A stretch of 64,000 nt of DNA, from positions 17,416 through 81,415 of the forward strand of contig SVIV01000001.1 in NCBI GenBank assembly GCA_015069325.1. The letters are read 5' to 3'. The stretch is from Clostridiales bacterium. Its GTDB lineage: Bacteria > Bacillota > Clostridia > Christensenellales > UBA1242. Positions within the stretch are counted from its first letter, which is position 1. The number at the start of each line of letters is the position of its first letter. Under the pieces are notes generated by a model. That model was not told where the DNA came from and did no database searches. It saw nothing but the letters and a program-made list of their open reading frames with translations. Below, piece by piece: positions 49,644 through 59,679 of this stretch. The translations under genes and the position numbers were made by a program.

Positions 49644-50315
49644 ATGAAAAAATTTTTTGCGGATTTTAAAAAATTTATTAGTCGAGGCAATGTGTTGGAC
49701 TTGGCTGTCGGCGTTATTGTTGGGGGTGCGTTCACTGCGATTGTGACATCGCTTACTAATCATATCTTAAGACCAGTTGTCAATGTCTTGATTGCACTTA
49801 TTGTTGGTGGAGACGGACTTGAATCAGCTGTGACGTTTTTAAGCAAGGCTTACAAAACAGATGCATCAGGCCAAACAATTGTTGATCTTGAAAATAGTAT
49901 TTTTATTGATTGGGGGGCGTTTATTACAGCAATAATTGATTTTATAATTATTGCATTTACAATTTTCTTGATTGTGAGAATTATAGCAAGGAGTCGAGAA
50001 TTTGCTAAAGAGTCTGCTGATAAAATAAGCAAAGCGACATTATCTCATGCAGAAAGAAAAGAACTTAAAGCAGCTGGAATTAATATTAAAGACAAAATGG
50101 CGGTATCTAAATATTTTGATGATAAAAAACTCGCAGAAGAAGAGAAAAAGGCAGAAGAAGCAGAAAAGGCAAAACTTGCAGCTGAAGAAGCCAAGAAGAA
50201 TTCAACAGAATATCTATTAAAAGAAATCAGAGATTTGCTTGCAGAAAATCAACAATTAAAAGCAAGCTCAAATGAAAAACAAAAACCAGCAAAAAAGAAA
50301 AAACAATCAGAATAG
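49644..50315 (+). CDS. mscL: Large-conductance mechanosensitive channel MscL with extended charged C-terminus
   Basis: FKKFISRGNVLDLAVGVIVGGAFTAIVTSLTNHILRPVVNVLI; IDWGAFITAIIDFIIIAFTIFLIVRII. Confidence 0.96.
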   Translation: MKKFFADFKKFISRGNVLDLAVGVIVGGAFTAIVTSLTNHILRPVVNVLIALIVGGDGLESAVTFLSKAYKTDASGQTIVDLENSIFIDWGAFITAIIDFIIIAFTIFLIVRIIARSREFAKESADKISKATLSHAERKELKAAGINIKDKMAVSKYFDDKKLAEEEKKAEEAEKAKLAAEEAKKNSTEYLLKEIRDLLAENQQLKASSNEKQKPAKKKKQSE

Positions 50316-50346
50316 AAAAAAGATTGCAATCGCAATCTTTTTTATT
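50315..50346 (+). terminator. Intrinsic terminator of mscL
   Basis: aaaaaagattgc-aatc-gcaatctttttt. Confidence 0.8.
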
Positions 50347-50370
50347 TATCCACATTTCCACAAAACAAAT

Positions 50371-50460
50371 AAAAAGCACTCCATTTTCAGTGCTTTGTAT
50401 CTGAAGGAAGATATACCGATGGTGTTCCCTTCCACTCAACCTATCGGTTGGTTTGTTTTT
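50371..50460 (+). ncRNA. Hairpin/pseudoknot-capable intergenic element ending in a terminator-like hairpin
   Basis: AAAGCACT/AGTGCTTT; GGAAG/CTTCC interleaved with ACCGAT/ATCGGT; CAACC-TATC-GGTTG followed by GTTTGTTTTT. Confidence 0.3.
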
Positions 50461-50475
50461 ATTGCATAAAAATAA

Positions 50476-50497
50476 AAAATCCGTCCGAAGACGGTTT
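50476..50497 (-). terminator. Terminator of tRNA-Val
   Basis: Minus strand: aaaaccgtcttcggacggattttttat. Confidence 0.75.
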
Positions 50498-50573
50498 TGG
50501 TGGAAGTTATAGGACTCGAACCTATGACCCTCTGCTTGTAAGGCAGATGCTCTACCAACTGAGCTAAACTTCC
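50498..50573 (-). tRNA. tRNA-Val (TAC), encodes CCA
   Basis: GGAAGTT/AACTTCC acceptor, TAGCTCAGTTGGTAGAGC D-arm, anticodon loop CTTACAA, GGTTCGAGTCC. Confidence 0.97.
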
Positions 50574-50761
50574 ATTAACGATGCTCCTTTATATTAACAC
50601 ATAAAAAAATAATAGTCAAGCATTTTTTCAAACTTTTTTAAAAAAATATTAAAAAAAATTTTATTGTGAAAGTTTAGACAAAAAATCTAAAAAGATTATA
50701 AAATTTGTTTGTAGAAAAAATTGTATTTGGTATATACTATTTACATAAGGAGGGCAATAGT

Positions 50762-50911
50762 ATGAGCGATGTTGATGAAGCGGGTATAGTGCTTGATGAG
50801 TGCTGGGAGATTTTTAGTATGACTGGCGATATAGAAGATGGCAGAATGCTTATTGATGCAATTGCAGAGTATGATTTGCTCTTACAACAGGAAGATGAGG
50901 CGGAACTTTAG
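50762..50911 (+). CDS. YqzL-like small protein upstream of recO
   Basis: RBS aggaggg; CWEIFSMTGDIEDGRMLIDAIAEYDLL resembles YqzL W-x-x-F-x-x-TG-x-I motif; immediately precedes recO. Confidence 0.6.
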   Translation: MSDVDEAGIVLDECWEIFSMTGDIEDGRMLIDAIAEYDLLLQQEDEAEL

Positions 50912-50914
50912 TTA

Positions 50915-51625
50915 ATGGCATCAACAAAAGTCAAAGCGATTGTGCTAGGTGGAACTAATGTAAAAGAAAAGGATAAAATTTTATCGCTATATACTCTCGA
51001 ACAAGGAAAGGTTTCTGTTTCTATGAAGGGAGTGCGTGGAGATAAAGCCAAAATGAAGTTTGCAAAAGAAATTTTTTGTTTTGGTGATTTTATCTTGGAA
51101 GAAGGAAGTTCGCTTCCTATTGTAACGAGCGTGGATATAATTGATAATTTTTATGGATTGTCGCAAGATATTGATAAGTATTACGAAGCTTGCGCCATTT
51201 TAGATGTAATTTCAAAACTCGGTGGAGAAAGCAGTCCTAGTCTTTTTATTGAGCTTATAAAATCATTGAAAACGCTTTGTTATGAAAATGTAAACAAGTA
51301 TTTCGTTTTTAATAAATTTTTGATTAATTATTTCAAAATTATGGGGTATGATTTTTTTACGGATAAATGTTCTTCTTGCAAGGCTACGCTTAGTCATAGA
51401 TACCTTAATTTAGAAGTAGGAGAGCAGGTTTGCCCTGCGTGTAAAAATAGCTTATCTGTTGCAATAAGCGAAAATTGTTATTTAGCTCTCAATGCTTTAA
51501 ATAAATCTGATTATGAAAATTTATCGTCCTTGCAGATTGTAGAAGGTGGGGAAATGTCGGCTTGTGGTTTGCTTGCGAAAAATTATGAGTGGCGAACGGG
51601 AAATAAAATTCTTGATATGAAATGA
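50915..51625 (+). CDS. recO: DNA repair protein RecO
   Basis: KAIVLGGTNVKEKDKILSLYTLEQGKVSVSMKGVRG; CSSCKATLSH...CPACKNSL zinc site. Confidence 0.93.
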   Translation: MASTKVKAIVLGGTNVKEKDKILSLYTLEQGKVSVSMKGVRGDKAKMKFAKEIFCFGDFILEEGSSLPIVTSVDIIDNFYGLSQDIDKYYEACAILDVISKLGGESSPSLFIELIKSLKTLCYENVNKYFVFNKFLINYFKIMGYDFFTDKCSSCKATLSHRYLNLEVGEQVCPACKNSLSVAISENCYLALNALNKSDYENLSSLQIVEGGEMSACGLLAKNYEWRTGNKILDMK

Positions 51626-51694
51626 GTTATTTGAGAACAGATTGTGCTATTGATGATAAAATTCAATAAGTTATAGTGAAAAATAGGAGAAACT

Positions 51695-52171
51695 ATGTAT
51701 TATAAAATATCTATGAGAGCAGGGCATCACGGTATAGGACAGTTTGCACAACAATCTGTGTATGTTTCGGCTAAAAATGTTTTGCAAGCGTTTGAGATTG
51801 CCAGAAGATTTCCTTCTCTAAAGCATCATCGCTCCATTCCTTTAAATACGGTGCAAATAAGTGAAGATGAGTATATTGCAAATGCAGTGATTGATTCTAG
51901 AAAAAAGCATTTTGATAATGAGATTGTGCCATTACATATTGACATCATCATTAAGAAAGTTTTACCGTCAGTGATAAGAGAAAGAAAGATAAATCCAAAC
52001 GGGGAAAAGGGCAAACTTGCACCAAAATTTTTTGAGCTTTGTTATGAATATAAAAATGCAACTTCAGATGAGCAAAAAGAAGCAGCGTTAAAAACTTTAA
52101 ACGATTGGATTGTTGAAACATATCAAAGTCAAGAAGATGCATCTTTTCAAGATGAGAGTGGACGCTTTTAA
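51695..52171 (+). CDS. Conserved-looking hypothetical protein (158 aa)
   Basis: RBS aggag; MYYKISMRAGHHGIGQFAQQSVYVSAKNVLQAFEIARRFPSLKHHRSIPL... Confidence 0.65.
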   Translation: MYYKISMRAGHHGIGQFAQQSVYVSAKNVLQAFEIARRFPSLKHHRSIPLNTVQISEDEYIANAVIDSRKKHFDNEIVPLHIDIIIKKVLPSVIRERKINPNGEKGKLAPKFFELCYEYKNATSDEQKEAALKTLNDWIVETYQSQEDASFQDESGRF

Positions 52172-52186
52172 AAGATATGTTAATAA

Positions 52187-52220
52187 AAAGAGAGATTGCA
52201 ATAAACATTCTCTTTTTTTT
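52187..52220 (+). terminator. Intrinsic terminator
   Basis: aaaagagaga...attctctttttttt. Confidence 0.65.
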
Positions 52221-52273
52221 ATGCTAAAGGTCAGTTATTGTCGAGAATGCCAAAAAACAACAAAAATTAAGGC

Positions 52274-52302
52274 TTGACAGGGTATTAGTTATATAGTATA
52301 AT
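52274..52302 (+). promoter_or_regulatory. Promoter P1 upstream of rpsJ operon
   Basis: TTGACA-17 nt-TATAAT. Confidence 0.8.
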
Positions 52303-52345
52303 ATATATGTAATTAAATCTTATTTATATTGCTGGCGGAAGTGGG

Positions 52346-52380
52346 TTTACAAAAAAGTTTCAATTTTGTAAATTTTTTTT
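52346..52380 (+). terminator. Terminator/attenuator-like hairpin between two promoters
   Basis: TTTACAAAA-aagtttcaa-TTTTGTAAA then T8. Confidence 0.6.
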
Positions 52381-52390
52381 GAAAAAACCC

Positions 52391-52419
52391 TTGACTTCTT
52401 GCTTTTGATTTGTTACAAT
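52391..52419 (+). promoter_or_regulatory. Promoter P2 upstream of rpsJ operon
   Basis: TTGACT-17 nt-TACAAT, followed by ~215-nt untranslated leader. Confidence 0.75.
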
Positions 52420-52641
52420 ACATACGCTGTGAAATACGGGTTGAAATATGAGGTTACTTTGGTTACCGGCAATCAAAGAGAATTCATATGGACAAGTTCG
52501 TGGCAACGACTACGAGCGACTAGCCGAAAAATCACATTTTTTAAAGTCCAACAGCACGATACACGCGGACGGGTTTTCCGCAAGGTCGGATAGGGCAGAA
52601 TGTGGTGGTTAGCATTGCTATTACAGGAGGTAAATTAATTA

Positions 52642-52950
52642 ATGGCAACACAAGTTATTAGAATTAAACTTAAGGCCTTTGAACACAGTCTTATCGATGA
52701 AGCTTGCAAAAGAATAATTGATACTGCTGAAAAGTTTGGCGCTAAAGTCGCTGGGCCAATCCCACTTCCAACAGATAAGGAAGTGATTACAGTAATTCGT
52801 TCACCACACAAATACAAAGACAGTCGTGAACAATTTGAGTCAAGAACTCACAAAAGACTTATTGATATCTACTCACCATCAGCTAAGGCGGTTGACGCAC
52901 TTATGAAGATTGATCTTCCAGCTGGCGTTGATATCAAAATCAAATTATAA
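52642..52950 (+). CDS. rpsJ: 30S ribosomal protein S10
   Basis: [39 protein letters not shown]. Confidence 0.99.
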   Translation: MATQVIRIKLKAFEHSLIDEACKRIIDTAEKFGAKVAGPIPLPTDKEVITVIRSPHKYKDSREQFESRTHKRLIDIYSPSAKAVDALMKIDLPAGVDIKIKL

Positions 52951-52966
52951 TTGGAGGAAGATGTAA

Positions 52967-53602
52967 ATGAAAAAAGCAATAGTTGGAAAGAAACTTGGCA
53001 TGACTCAAGTCTTCACTCCAGAAGGTGTAGTTATCCCAGTTACTGTTGTAGAGGCAGGTCCTTGCCCAGTTGTTCAGGTTAAAAACAACGAAACAGACGG
53101 ATATAGTGCAGTTGTTGTTGCATTTGACAAACAAAAAGCACAAAGAGTTAACAAACCTATGACAGGAGCATTCAAAAAAGCCGGAATCGATACTTATAGA
53201 TTTGTTAAAGAATTAAGATTTGACAACGCTAGTGAATATTCACTTGGCCAAGAAATCAAAGCTGACATCTTCGCAGAAGGAGATAAAGTTGACGTTGTAG
53301 GAACTACAAGAGGTCGTGGATTTACAGGCGTTATTCAAAGATGGAACCAACACAGACTTAAAATGACTCACGGTGTTGGCCCTGTTCATAGAGAAGTCGG
53401 ATCTATGGGCGCAAACTCAACTCCATCAAGAGTATTCAAAAACAAGAATATGCCAGGACATTACGGAGTTGAAAGAGTTACTATTCAAAATCTTGAAATT
53501 GTTAAAGTTGACACTGACAGAAATGTTCTTCTTGTTAAAGGTTGCATTCCTGGACCAAAAGGTTCAATCGTAACAGTTAGAGAAGCTAAGAAAGGAAACT
53601 AA
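52967..53602 (+). CDS. rplC: 50S ribosomal protein L3
   Basis: KKAIVGKKLGMTQVFTPEG...GSMGANSTPSRVFKNKNMPGHYG. Confidence 0.99.
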   Translation: MKKAIVGKKLGMTQVFTPEGVVIPVTVVEAGPCPVVQVKNNETDGYSAVVVAFDKQKAQRVNKPMTGAFKKAGIDTYRFVKELRFDNASEYSLGQEIKADIFAEGDKVDVVGTTRGRGFTGVIQRWNQHRLKMTHGVGPVHREVGSMGANSTPSRVFKNKNMPGHYGVERVTIQNLEIVKVDTDRNVLLVKGCIPGPKGSIVTVREAKKGN

Positions 53603-53615
53603 AAGGAGATAAGAA

Positions 53616-54242
53616 ATGGCAAAAGTTAAAGTTTATAATATGTCTGCAAACGAAGTTGGTCAAATCGAACTCTCTGATGACCTTTTCGCAGTAGAATACA
53701 ACGAAGCTCTTATTCACGAAGTTTTGGTTGCTTACAATGCAAATCAAAGACAAGGAACTAAATCAGCTCTCACAAGAAGTGAAGTAAGAGGACACGCTAA
53801 GAAACCTTGGCGTCAAAAGGGAACTGGTAGAGCAAGACACGGCTCAACTAAAGGCCCACAATGGACAGGTGGTGGAGTTGTATTTGCTCCAAAGCCAAGA
53901 GACTTCTCTAAGAAAGTAAACAAACAAAAGAGAAGATATGCTCTTTTAAGTGCACTCAGCACAAAACTTGCTCAAAATGAAGTTACAGTAGTTGACAACT
54001 TCGCTTTTGAAGCACCAAAAACAAAACAAGCTAAGGCTTTCGTTGAAGCATTCAAATTTACAGGAAAAACTCTTGTAATCAATGCTGGAAACGACAAGAA
54101 TGTAAAACTTGCTACAGCAAATCTTCCTTGCCTTAGTATTCAAGAAGCATCTGATATGAACATCTATGACATTCTTTCAAATAAAAATGTTGTTCTTACT
54201 CAGTCTGCAATCAAATCTATTGAGGAGGCATACGCAGAATAA
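53616..54242 (+). CDS. rplD: 50S ribosomal protein L4
   Basis: [43 protein letters not shown]. Confidence 0.99.
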   Translation: MAKVKVYNMSANEVGQIELSDDLFAVEYNEALIHEVLVAYNANQRQGTKSALTRSEVRGHAKKPWRQKGTGRARHGSTKGPQWTGGGVVFAPKPRDFSKKVNKQKRRYALLSALSTKLAQNEVTVVDNFAFEAPKTKQAKAFVEAFKFTGKTLVINAGNDKNVKLATANLPCLSIQEASDMNIYDILSNKNVVLTQSAIKSIEEAYAE

Positions 54243-54544
54243 TGGAAGCTAACAAAATCATTATAAGACCACTTCTCACTGAGAAAAGTTACTCTGGTAT
54301 TGCAAACAAAGTTTATACTTTCGTAGTTGCAAAGAATGCTGGAAAAATTGAAATCAAAAAAGCAGTTGAAACACTTTTCGACGTTAAAGTTGAAAAAGTA
54401 AACACTGTTATCGTTAAAGGACACAAGAAAGTTCAAAATACAAAAGCTGGAAGAACAGTTGGAAAGACTAGCGATTACAAAAAAGCAATCGTTACACTTA
54501 CTGCAGAGTCTAAGACAATTGCATTCTTCGATAGCTTATCTTAA
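54242..54544 (+). CDS. rplW: 50S ribosomal protein L23
   Basis: [15 protein letters not shown]...[11 protein letters not shown]. Confidence 0.98.
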   Translation: MEANKIIIRPLLTEKSYSGIANKVYTFVVAKNAGKIEIKKAVETLFDVKVEKVNTVIVKGHKKVQNTKAGRTVGKTSDYKKAIVTLTAESKTIAFFDSLS

Positions 54545-54558
54545 TAGGAGGGTATAAA

Positions 54559-55386
54559 ATGGCAATTAAAACACATAGACCTACTTCTGCTGGAAGAAGA
54601 TTTTATACTACATCTTCCTATGAAGAAATTACTAAATTTGAGCCTGAAAAATCACTTCTTGCAAAGAAAGATAAGAATGCAGGAAGAAACTCACAAGGCA
54701 AAGTTACTGTTAGACACCAAGGTGGTGGAAACAGACAAAAATATCGTATCATTGACTTTAAGAGAAATAAAGACAATATTCCTGCAAAAGTTGTAGGTAT
54801 TGAATACGATCCAAACAGAACTGCATATATCGCACTTCTTTCATACGCTGATGGAGAAAAGAGATATATTATCGCTCCTGTTGGACTTAAAGATGGTGAT
54901 ATCGTAATGAGCGGAAGCGAAGTTGAAATTAAAGTCGGCAACAATCTTCCACTTGCATCAATTCCAGTAGGTTCACTTATCCACAATATTGAACTCGAAC
55001 CAAATAAGGGCGGACAACTTGCTCGTTCTGCTGGTAGTGAAGTTCAACTTATGGCTAAAGAAGGTAAGTATGCAACTCTCAGACTTCCATCTGGAGAAAT
55101 GAGAAAAGTTCTTCTTACTTGCAGAGCAACTATCGGAACTGTTGGCAATATTGATCACGAACTTGTATCTCTCGGTAAAGCCGGAAGAAAAAGACATATG
55201 GGTGTTAGACCTGCTGTCCGTGGTGTTGCAATGAACCCTAATGACCACAAACACGGTGGTGGTGAAGGTAAGAGCCCAATCGGTATGGCTTCTCCTGTTA
55301 CACCTTGGAATAAGCCTGCTCTTGGATACAAGACTAGAAAGAGTAAAAATCGCTCTAACCGTTTAATGGTTAAGAGAGTTAATTAG
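54559..55386 (+). CDS. rplB: 50S ribosomal protein L2
   Basis: [26 protein letters not shown]...[22 protein letters not shown]. Confidence 0.99.
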   Translation: MAIKTHRPTSAGRRFYTTSSYEEITKFEPEKSLLAKKDKNAGRNSQGKVTVRHQGGGNRQKYRIIDFKRNKDNIPAKVVGIEYDPNRTAYIALLSYADGEKRYIIAPVGLKDGDIVMSGSEVEIKVGNNLPLASIPVGSLIHNIELEPNKGGQLARSAGSEVQLMAKEGKYATLRLPSGEMRKVLLTCRATIGTVGNIDHELVSLGKAGRKRHMGVRPAVRGVAMNPNDHKHGGGEGKSPIGMASPVTPWNKPALGYKTRKSKNRSNRLMVKRVN

Positions 55387-55397
55387 GAGAGAAGACT

Positions 55398-55682
55398 ATG
55401 AGCAAATCATTAAAGAAAAAGCCTTATGTTCATCCAAGTTTAGTTAAGAAAGTTGCCGAAATGCAAGAAGCTGGCGTTAAAAAGCCAATCAAAACTTGGT
55501 CAAGATCATCTACAATCTATCCTGATTTTGTAGGATACACATTCGCAGTGCATAATGGTAAAAAACACGTCCCTGTTTACTGCACAGCTGATATGGTAGG
55601 ACACAAACTTGGAGAATTCGCTCCAACAAGAACATACAAGGGACACACTAAAAAGTCGGCCAACACAGTTGGTAAGAAATAA
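55398..55682 (+). CDS. rpsS: 30S ribosomal protein S19
   Basis: [30 protein letters not shown]. Confidence 0.99.
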   Translation: MSKSLKKKPYVHPSLVKKVAEMQEAGVKKPIKTWSRSSTIYPDFVGYTFAVHNGKKHVPVYCTADMVGHKLGEFAPTRTYKGHTKKSANTVGKK

Positions 55683-55692
55683 GGAGTAAGTA

Positions 55693-56082
55693 ATGGCTAC
55701 AAGAATTAGACAAAAAGCAGAAAAGCACGCACAAGAAAAGAAATATCCTTATGCTATCGCTAAATATGTAAGAATGAGTCCTTCAAAAATCACTTATATC
55801 CTTGATCTCGTTCGTGGAAAGAAAGCACAAGAAGCAGTTGCTATTCTTGAAAATATGCCTGATAAAGGTGCGGACGAAAGCCTTAATGTTTTAAAGAGTG
55901 CAATTGCAAACGCTGAAAACAATATGGGTAAAAATGTTGAAACATTATTCGTTAAAGAAGCTTATGCTACAAGTGGACCACAATTCAAAAGAATGTCTGC
56001 AAGAGCAAAAGGTTCTGGAAACGTAATTCTCAAGAAAACTTCACACATTACAATTGTGCTTGATGAAGTGGTAGGAGGCTAA
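55693..56082 (+). CDS. rplV: 50S ribosomal protein L22
   Basis: YVRMSPSKITYILDLVRGKKAQEAVAIL. Confidence 0.98.
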   Translation: MATRIRQKAEKHAQEKKYPYAIAKYVRMSPSKITYILDLVRGKKAQEAVAILENMPDKGADESLNVLKSAIANAENNMGKNVETLFVKEAYATSGPQFKRMSARAKGSGNVILKKTSHITIVLDEVVGG

Positions 56083-56083
56083 G

Positions 56084-56767
56084 ATGGGACAAAAAGTTAG
56101 TCCAGTAGGACTTAGAATTGGAATTAACAAAGATTGGAATGCTACTTGGTATGCAGATAAGAAAACTTTTGCTGCAAACCTTAAGGAAGACCAAGATATT
56201 AAAAATTTCATCAACAAAGAATACAGAGCTTGCGCTATTTCAAAAGTAACAATTGAAAGAACTGAAGGCAAACTCGCAGTAAATATTTTCACTGCAAAAC
56301 CTGGTATGATTATCGGAACTAAGGGTGCAGGAATTGAAGTAATCAAAAAACAAATCGCAAAACTCATCAGACCTGTAAAACTTTTACTTGTTAATGTAAA
56401 AGAAGTAAAGAGACCTGATCTTGATGCTCAACTTGTTGCAGAAAGCATTGTAGGACAACTCGAAAAACGTGTTGCTGCTAAGAGAGCACTCAAACAGGCT
56501 ATTGAAAGAGTTATGAAAGCTGGCGCTAAAGGTTGCAAACTTCAAGTTAGTGGCGTTCTTGCAAAAGCAAATGAAAAGGCACAAGTTGAAAAGCAATTCA
56601 GAGGCTCAGTTCCACTTCATACTCTTAGAGCTGACATTGACTATGGTGAAGCAGCTGCTTATACTATTATCGGAAAGATTGGTGTTAAGTGCTGGATTTA
56701 CAAGGGAGAAATCCTTGGAAAAGCTCGTCTGACAACAAAGGAGGACAACAAAAATGTTAATGCCTAA
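56084..56767 (+). CDS. rpsC: 30S ribosomal protein S3
   Basis: [31 protein letters not shown] domain [18 protein letters not shown]. Confidence 0.99.
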   Translation: MGQKVSPVGLRIGINKDWNATWYADKKTFAANLKEDQDIKNFINKEYRACAISKVTIERTEGKLAVNIFTAKPGMIIGTKGAGIEVIKKQIAKLIRPVKLLLVNVKEVKRPDLDAQLVAESIVGQLEKRVAAKRALKQAIERVMKAGAKGCKLQVSGVLAKANEKAQVEKQFRGSVPLHTLRADIDYGEAAAYTIIGKIGVKCWIYKGEILGKARLTTKEDNKNVNA

Positions 56768-57191
56768 AAGAGTTAAAAGAAGAAGAGTTCACAGAGGCAG
56801 AATGACTGGTAAAGCTACAAAAGGCAATACTCTTGCTTACGGTTCTTTCGGAATGATAGCAACAGAACCTTGCTGGATTAAGTCAAACCAAATTGAAGCT
56901 GCCAGAATCGCTCTTACAAGATATACAAGAAGAGATGGTAAAGTTTGGATTAAAATTTTCCCAGACAAGCCAGTAACAAAGAAACCTGCAGACACTCGTA
57001 TGGGTTCTGGTAAAGGTTCTCCAGAATACTGGGTAGCAGTAGTAAAACCTGGTAGAGTTCTTTTTGAAATCGAAGGGGTTTCAGAAGAAATCGCTAGAGA
57101 AGCACTCAGACTTGCTGGACACAAACTTCCTTGTAAAACAAAATTTATAAAGAAAGAAGAAGCAAAAGGTGGTGTGGAAGATGAAAATTAA
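56754..57191 (+). CDS. rplP: 50S ribosomal protein L16
   Basis: [25 protein letters not shown]. Confidence 0.99.
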   Translation: MLMPKRVKRRRVHRGRMTGKATKGNTLAYGSFGMIATEPCWIKSNQIEAARIALTRYTRRDGKVWIKIFPDKPVTKKPADTRMGSGKGSPEYWVAVVKPGRVLFEIEGVSEEIAREALRLAGHKLPCKTKFIKKEEAKGGVEDEN

Positions 57192-57393
57192 TGATATTAA
57201 ATATCTATCTGTTGCAGAACTTAATGAAAAACTTAAAGAACTTAATAGTGAGTTATTTAATCTTAGATTCTCTCACGCTACAAGATCACTTGCAAATCCT
57301 ATGGCTATCCACAATGTAAAAAAGGATATTGCAAGAGTAAAAACAGTTCTTAGAGAAAAAGAATTAGAAGGAGGCAACAATGGAAACAACTAG
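57181..57393 (+). CDS. rpmC: 50S ribosomal protein L29
   Basis: [40 protein letters not shown]. Confidence 0.96.
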   Translation: MKINDIKYLSVAELNEKLKELNSELFNLRFSHATRSLANPMAIHNVKKDIARVKTVLREKELEGGNNGNN

Positions 57394-57643
57394 AAATTCA
57401 AGACTTGTTCGTCAAGGCGAAGTAGTAAGTGCTGGAAAAATGGATAAAACTGTTGTAGTTAAAGTCGTTTCCAGAGTAAAAAGCCCAATTTACAAAAAAG
57501 TCGTTCAAAAATCAAATACATTCAAAGCTCACGATGAAAACAACGAATGCGGAATGGGTGATATCGTTCGCATTATGGAAACTCGTCCACTTTCAAAAGA
57601 CAAGCATTTCCGCGTTATTGAAATCGTAGAGAAAGCGAAGTAA
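57380..57643 (+). CDS. rpsQ: 30S ribosomal protein S17
   Basis: [30 protein letters not shown]. Confidence 0.98.
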   Translation: METTRNSRLVRQGEVVSAGKMDKTVVVKVVSRVKSPIYKKVVQKSNTFKAHDENNECGMGDIVRIMETRPLSKDKHFRVIEIVEKAK

Positions 57644-57654
57644 GGAGGAACACT

Positions 57655-58023
57655 ATGATTCAACCACAAACAAGATTAAAAGTAGCTGACAACACAGGTG
57701 CTAAAGAAATTATGTGTATTAGAGTTCTTGGTGGCTCTTACAGAAGAAGTGGAAACATTGGTGATATCATCGTTGCTTCTGTTAAGAAGGCAATTCCTGG
57801 TGGAACTGTTAAGAAGGGTGATGTTGTTAAAGCAGTTATCGTTCGTTCTTCTAAAGGTCTTCGCAGAACAGATGGTTCTCATATTAGATTTGATGATAAT
57901 GCAGCTGTTATTATCGATAATCAAAAACAACCTAAGGGAACTCGTGTATTTGGACCTATCGCCAGAGAACTTCGTGATAAAGGGTATATGAAAATTATAT
58001 CTCTTGCACCGGACGTTATATAA
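57655..58023 (+). CDS. rplN: 50S ribosomal protein L14
   Basis: [28 protein letters not shown]. Confidence 0.99.
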   Translation: MIQPQTRLKVADNTGAKEIMCIRVLGGSYRRSGNIGDIIVASVKKAIPGGTVKKGDVVKAVIVRSSKGLRRTDGSHIRFDDNAAVIIDNQKQPKGTRVFGPIARELRDKGYMKIISLAPDVI

Positions 58024-58035
58024 AAGGAGCGCATA

Positions 58036-58503
58036 ATGAAGATGACAATTAAAACAGGCGATAATGTTCTCGTAATCGCAGGAAAAGATAAAGGAAAAAC
58101 AGGAAAAGTTACAGCAGTTAACTCTGCTGCAAATAAAGTTCTTGTAGAAAACGTAAATGTTGTTACTAAACACCAAAAACCACGTTCTCAACAAGATAAG
58201 GGCGGAATCGTAAAGAAATCTGCTCCAATTGAAGCTTCAAATGTTCAAGTAATTTGCCCAGTTTGCGGAAAAGCAACAAGAATTGCTCACAGCGAAATCG
58301 AAGGCAAAAAAGTAAGAACTTGCAAGAAATGCAACGCATCTTTAGACAAAGAATTCGTAAAAGCAAGCAAGAAAGAAGCAAAAAAATCAACAGTTAAAGC
58401 ATCTGATCTTAAAGGTGCAAAATTAAAGGCTGCTACTGAAACTACAGAAGAAGCGCCTAAGAAAACAACAAAAAAGTCGACAGCTAAAAAGGTAAGCGAA
58501 TAG
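58036..58503 (+). CDS. rplX: 50S ribosomal protein L24 with Zn-ribbon and Lys/Ala-rich C-terminal extension
   Basis: IKTGDNVLVIAGKDKGKTGKVTAVN; CPVC...CKKC; tail KKSTVKASDLKGAKLKAATETTEEAPKKTTKKSTAKKVSE. Confidence 0.96.
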   Translation: MKMTIKTGDNVLVIAGKDKGKTGKVTAVNSAANKVLVENVNVVTKHQKPRSQQDKGGIVKKSAPIEASNVQVICPVCGKATRIAHSEIEGKKVRTCKKCNASLDKEFVKASKKEAKKSTVKASDLKGAKLKAATETTEEAPKKTTKKSTAKKVSE

Positions 58504-58512
58504 GAGTAAAAA

Positions 58513-59064
58513 ATGGCAAAAGAACTTAATAGAATCGCAGTTAAATATAAAGATGAAGTTGTTCCTGCGCTCATTAACGAATTTGGTTACAAAAACGTAA
58601 ACGAAGTTCCAAAACTTGAAAAAATTGTTCTTAATATGGGACTTGGTGAAGTTAAAGGAAACTCAAAGAGTTTTAATATCGCTGTTGATGAACTTCAAGC
58701 AATTGCTGGACAAAAACCAGTAGTAACACTTGCTAAAAAGTCAATCTCAAACTTCGGTTTAAGAGAAGGACAAAAAATCGGTGCTAAAGTTACTCTTAGA
58801 GGAGACAGAATGTATGAGTTCTTTGATAGACTCACTGCAATCGCTCTCCCAAAAGTAAGAGACTTTAGAGGAATTTCTGACAAGTCATTTGATGGAAAAG
58901 GAAATTATTCTATGGGAATTAAAGAACAATTAATTTTCCCTGAAATCGTATATGAAAAAGTCGAAAAAATCAGAGGTTTTGACATTACTTTTGTAACAAC
59001 TGCTAAGACCAATGAAGAAGCAAAATCATTACTTAAGGCACTTGGCTTGCCTTTTGCAAGATAG
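58513..59064 (+). CDS. rplE: 50S ribosomal protein L5
   Basis: [16 protein letters not shown]...[26 protein letters not shown]. Confidence 0.99.
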   Translation: MAKELNRIAVKYKDEVVPALINEFGYKNVNEVPKLEKIVLNMGLGEVKGNSKSFNIAVDELQAIAGQKPVVTLAKKSISNFGLREGQKIGAKVTLRGDRMYEFFDRLTAIALPKVRDFRGISDKSFDGKGNYSMGIKEQLIFPEIVYEKVEKIRGFDITFVTTAKTNEEAKSLLKALGLPFAR

Positions 59065-59074
59065 GAGTTAATTT

Positions 59075-59260
59075 ATGGCAAAGAAAGCATTAGTTGAAAA
59101 ACAACAAAGAACACAAAAGTATAAAACTCGTGAATATACAAGATGCTCTCTCTGTGGAAGACCACACGCTGTTCTTAGAAAGTATGGAATTTGCAGAGTT
59201 TGCTTCCGTGAACTTGCTAACAAAGGTGAAATTCCTGGTGTTAGAAAGTCAAGCTGGTAA
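59075..59260 (+). CDS. rpsN: 30S ribosomal protein S14, Zn-type
   Basis: [41 protein letters not shown]. Confidence 0.99.
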   Translation: MAKKALVEKQQRTQKYKTREYTRCSLCGRPHAVLRKYGICRVCFRELANKGEIPGVRKSSW

Positions 59261-59271
59261 GGAGGAACATA

Positions 59272-59670
59272 ATGAGATTAACAGATCCAATCGCAGATAT
59301 GCTTACAAGAATTAGAAATGCAATCAATGCAAAACACGAAGAAGTAAGCGTTCCTGCATCAAACGAAAAACTTGCAATCACTAAAATCCTTCTTGAAGAA
59401 GGCTATATTCGTGGTTATGAAGAAAAAGAAGAAGGCTCTCACAAAAATATTCTTGTATCTTTGAAGTATGATGAAGCTGGCGACAGCGTTATTCAAGGAC
59501 TTAGAAGAATTTCTAAACCAGGTCTTCGTATCTATGCTCAAAAAGATAAACTTCCAAAAGTTATTAGCGGACTTGGAATTGCAATCATCTCTACAAACAA
59601 GGGAATTGTAACAGACAAAGTTGCTAGACAACTTGGAGTGGGCGGGGAAGTTCTCGCTTACGTATGGTAA
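59272..59670 (+). CDS. rpsH: 30S ribosomal protein S8
   Basis: [32 protein letters not shown]. Confidence 0.99.
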   Translation: MRLTDPIADMLTRIRNAINAKHEEVSVPASNEKLAITKILLEEGYIRGYEEKEEGSHKNILVSLKYDEAGDSVIQGLRRISKPGLRIYAQKDKLPKVISGLGIAIISTNKGIVTDKVARQLGVGGEVLAYVW

Positions 59671-59679
59671 GGAGGGGTT

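Noticed and set aside
49410-49763. 117-aa minus-strand ORF overlapping the mscL start
   Set aside because: The upstream two thirds run antisense to mscL and its RBS; only the internal 39-aa ORF with its own RBS was kept as a weak candidate.
50415-50435. Fluoride (crcB) riboswitch-like string GATGGTGTTC
   Set aside because: The defining flanking stem and downstream pseudoknot segments are absent and no fluoride exporter gene follows.
52399-52593. ORF in the rpsJ leader (MLLICYNTYAVKYGLKYEVTLV...)
   Set aside because: Starts within promoter P2 and spans the untranslated leader; no RBS, no known leader peptide pattern.
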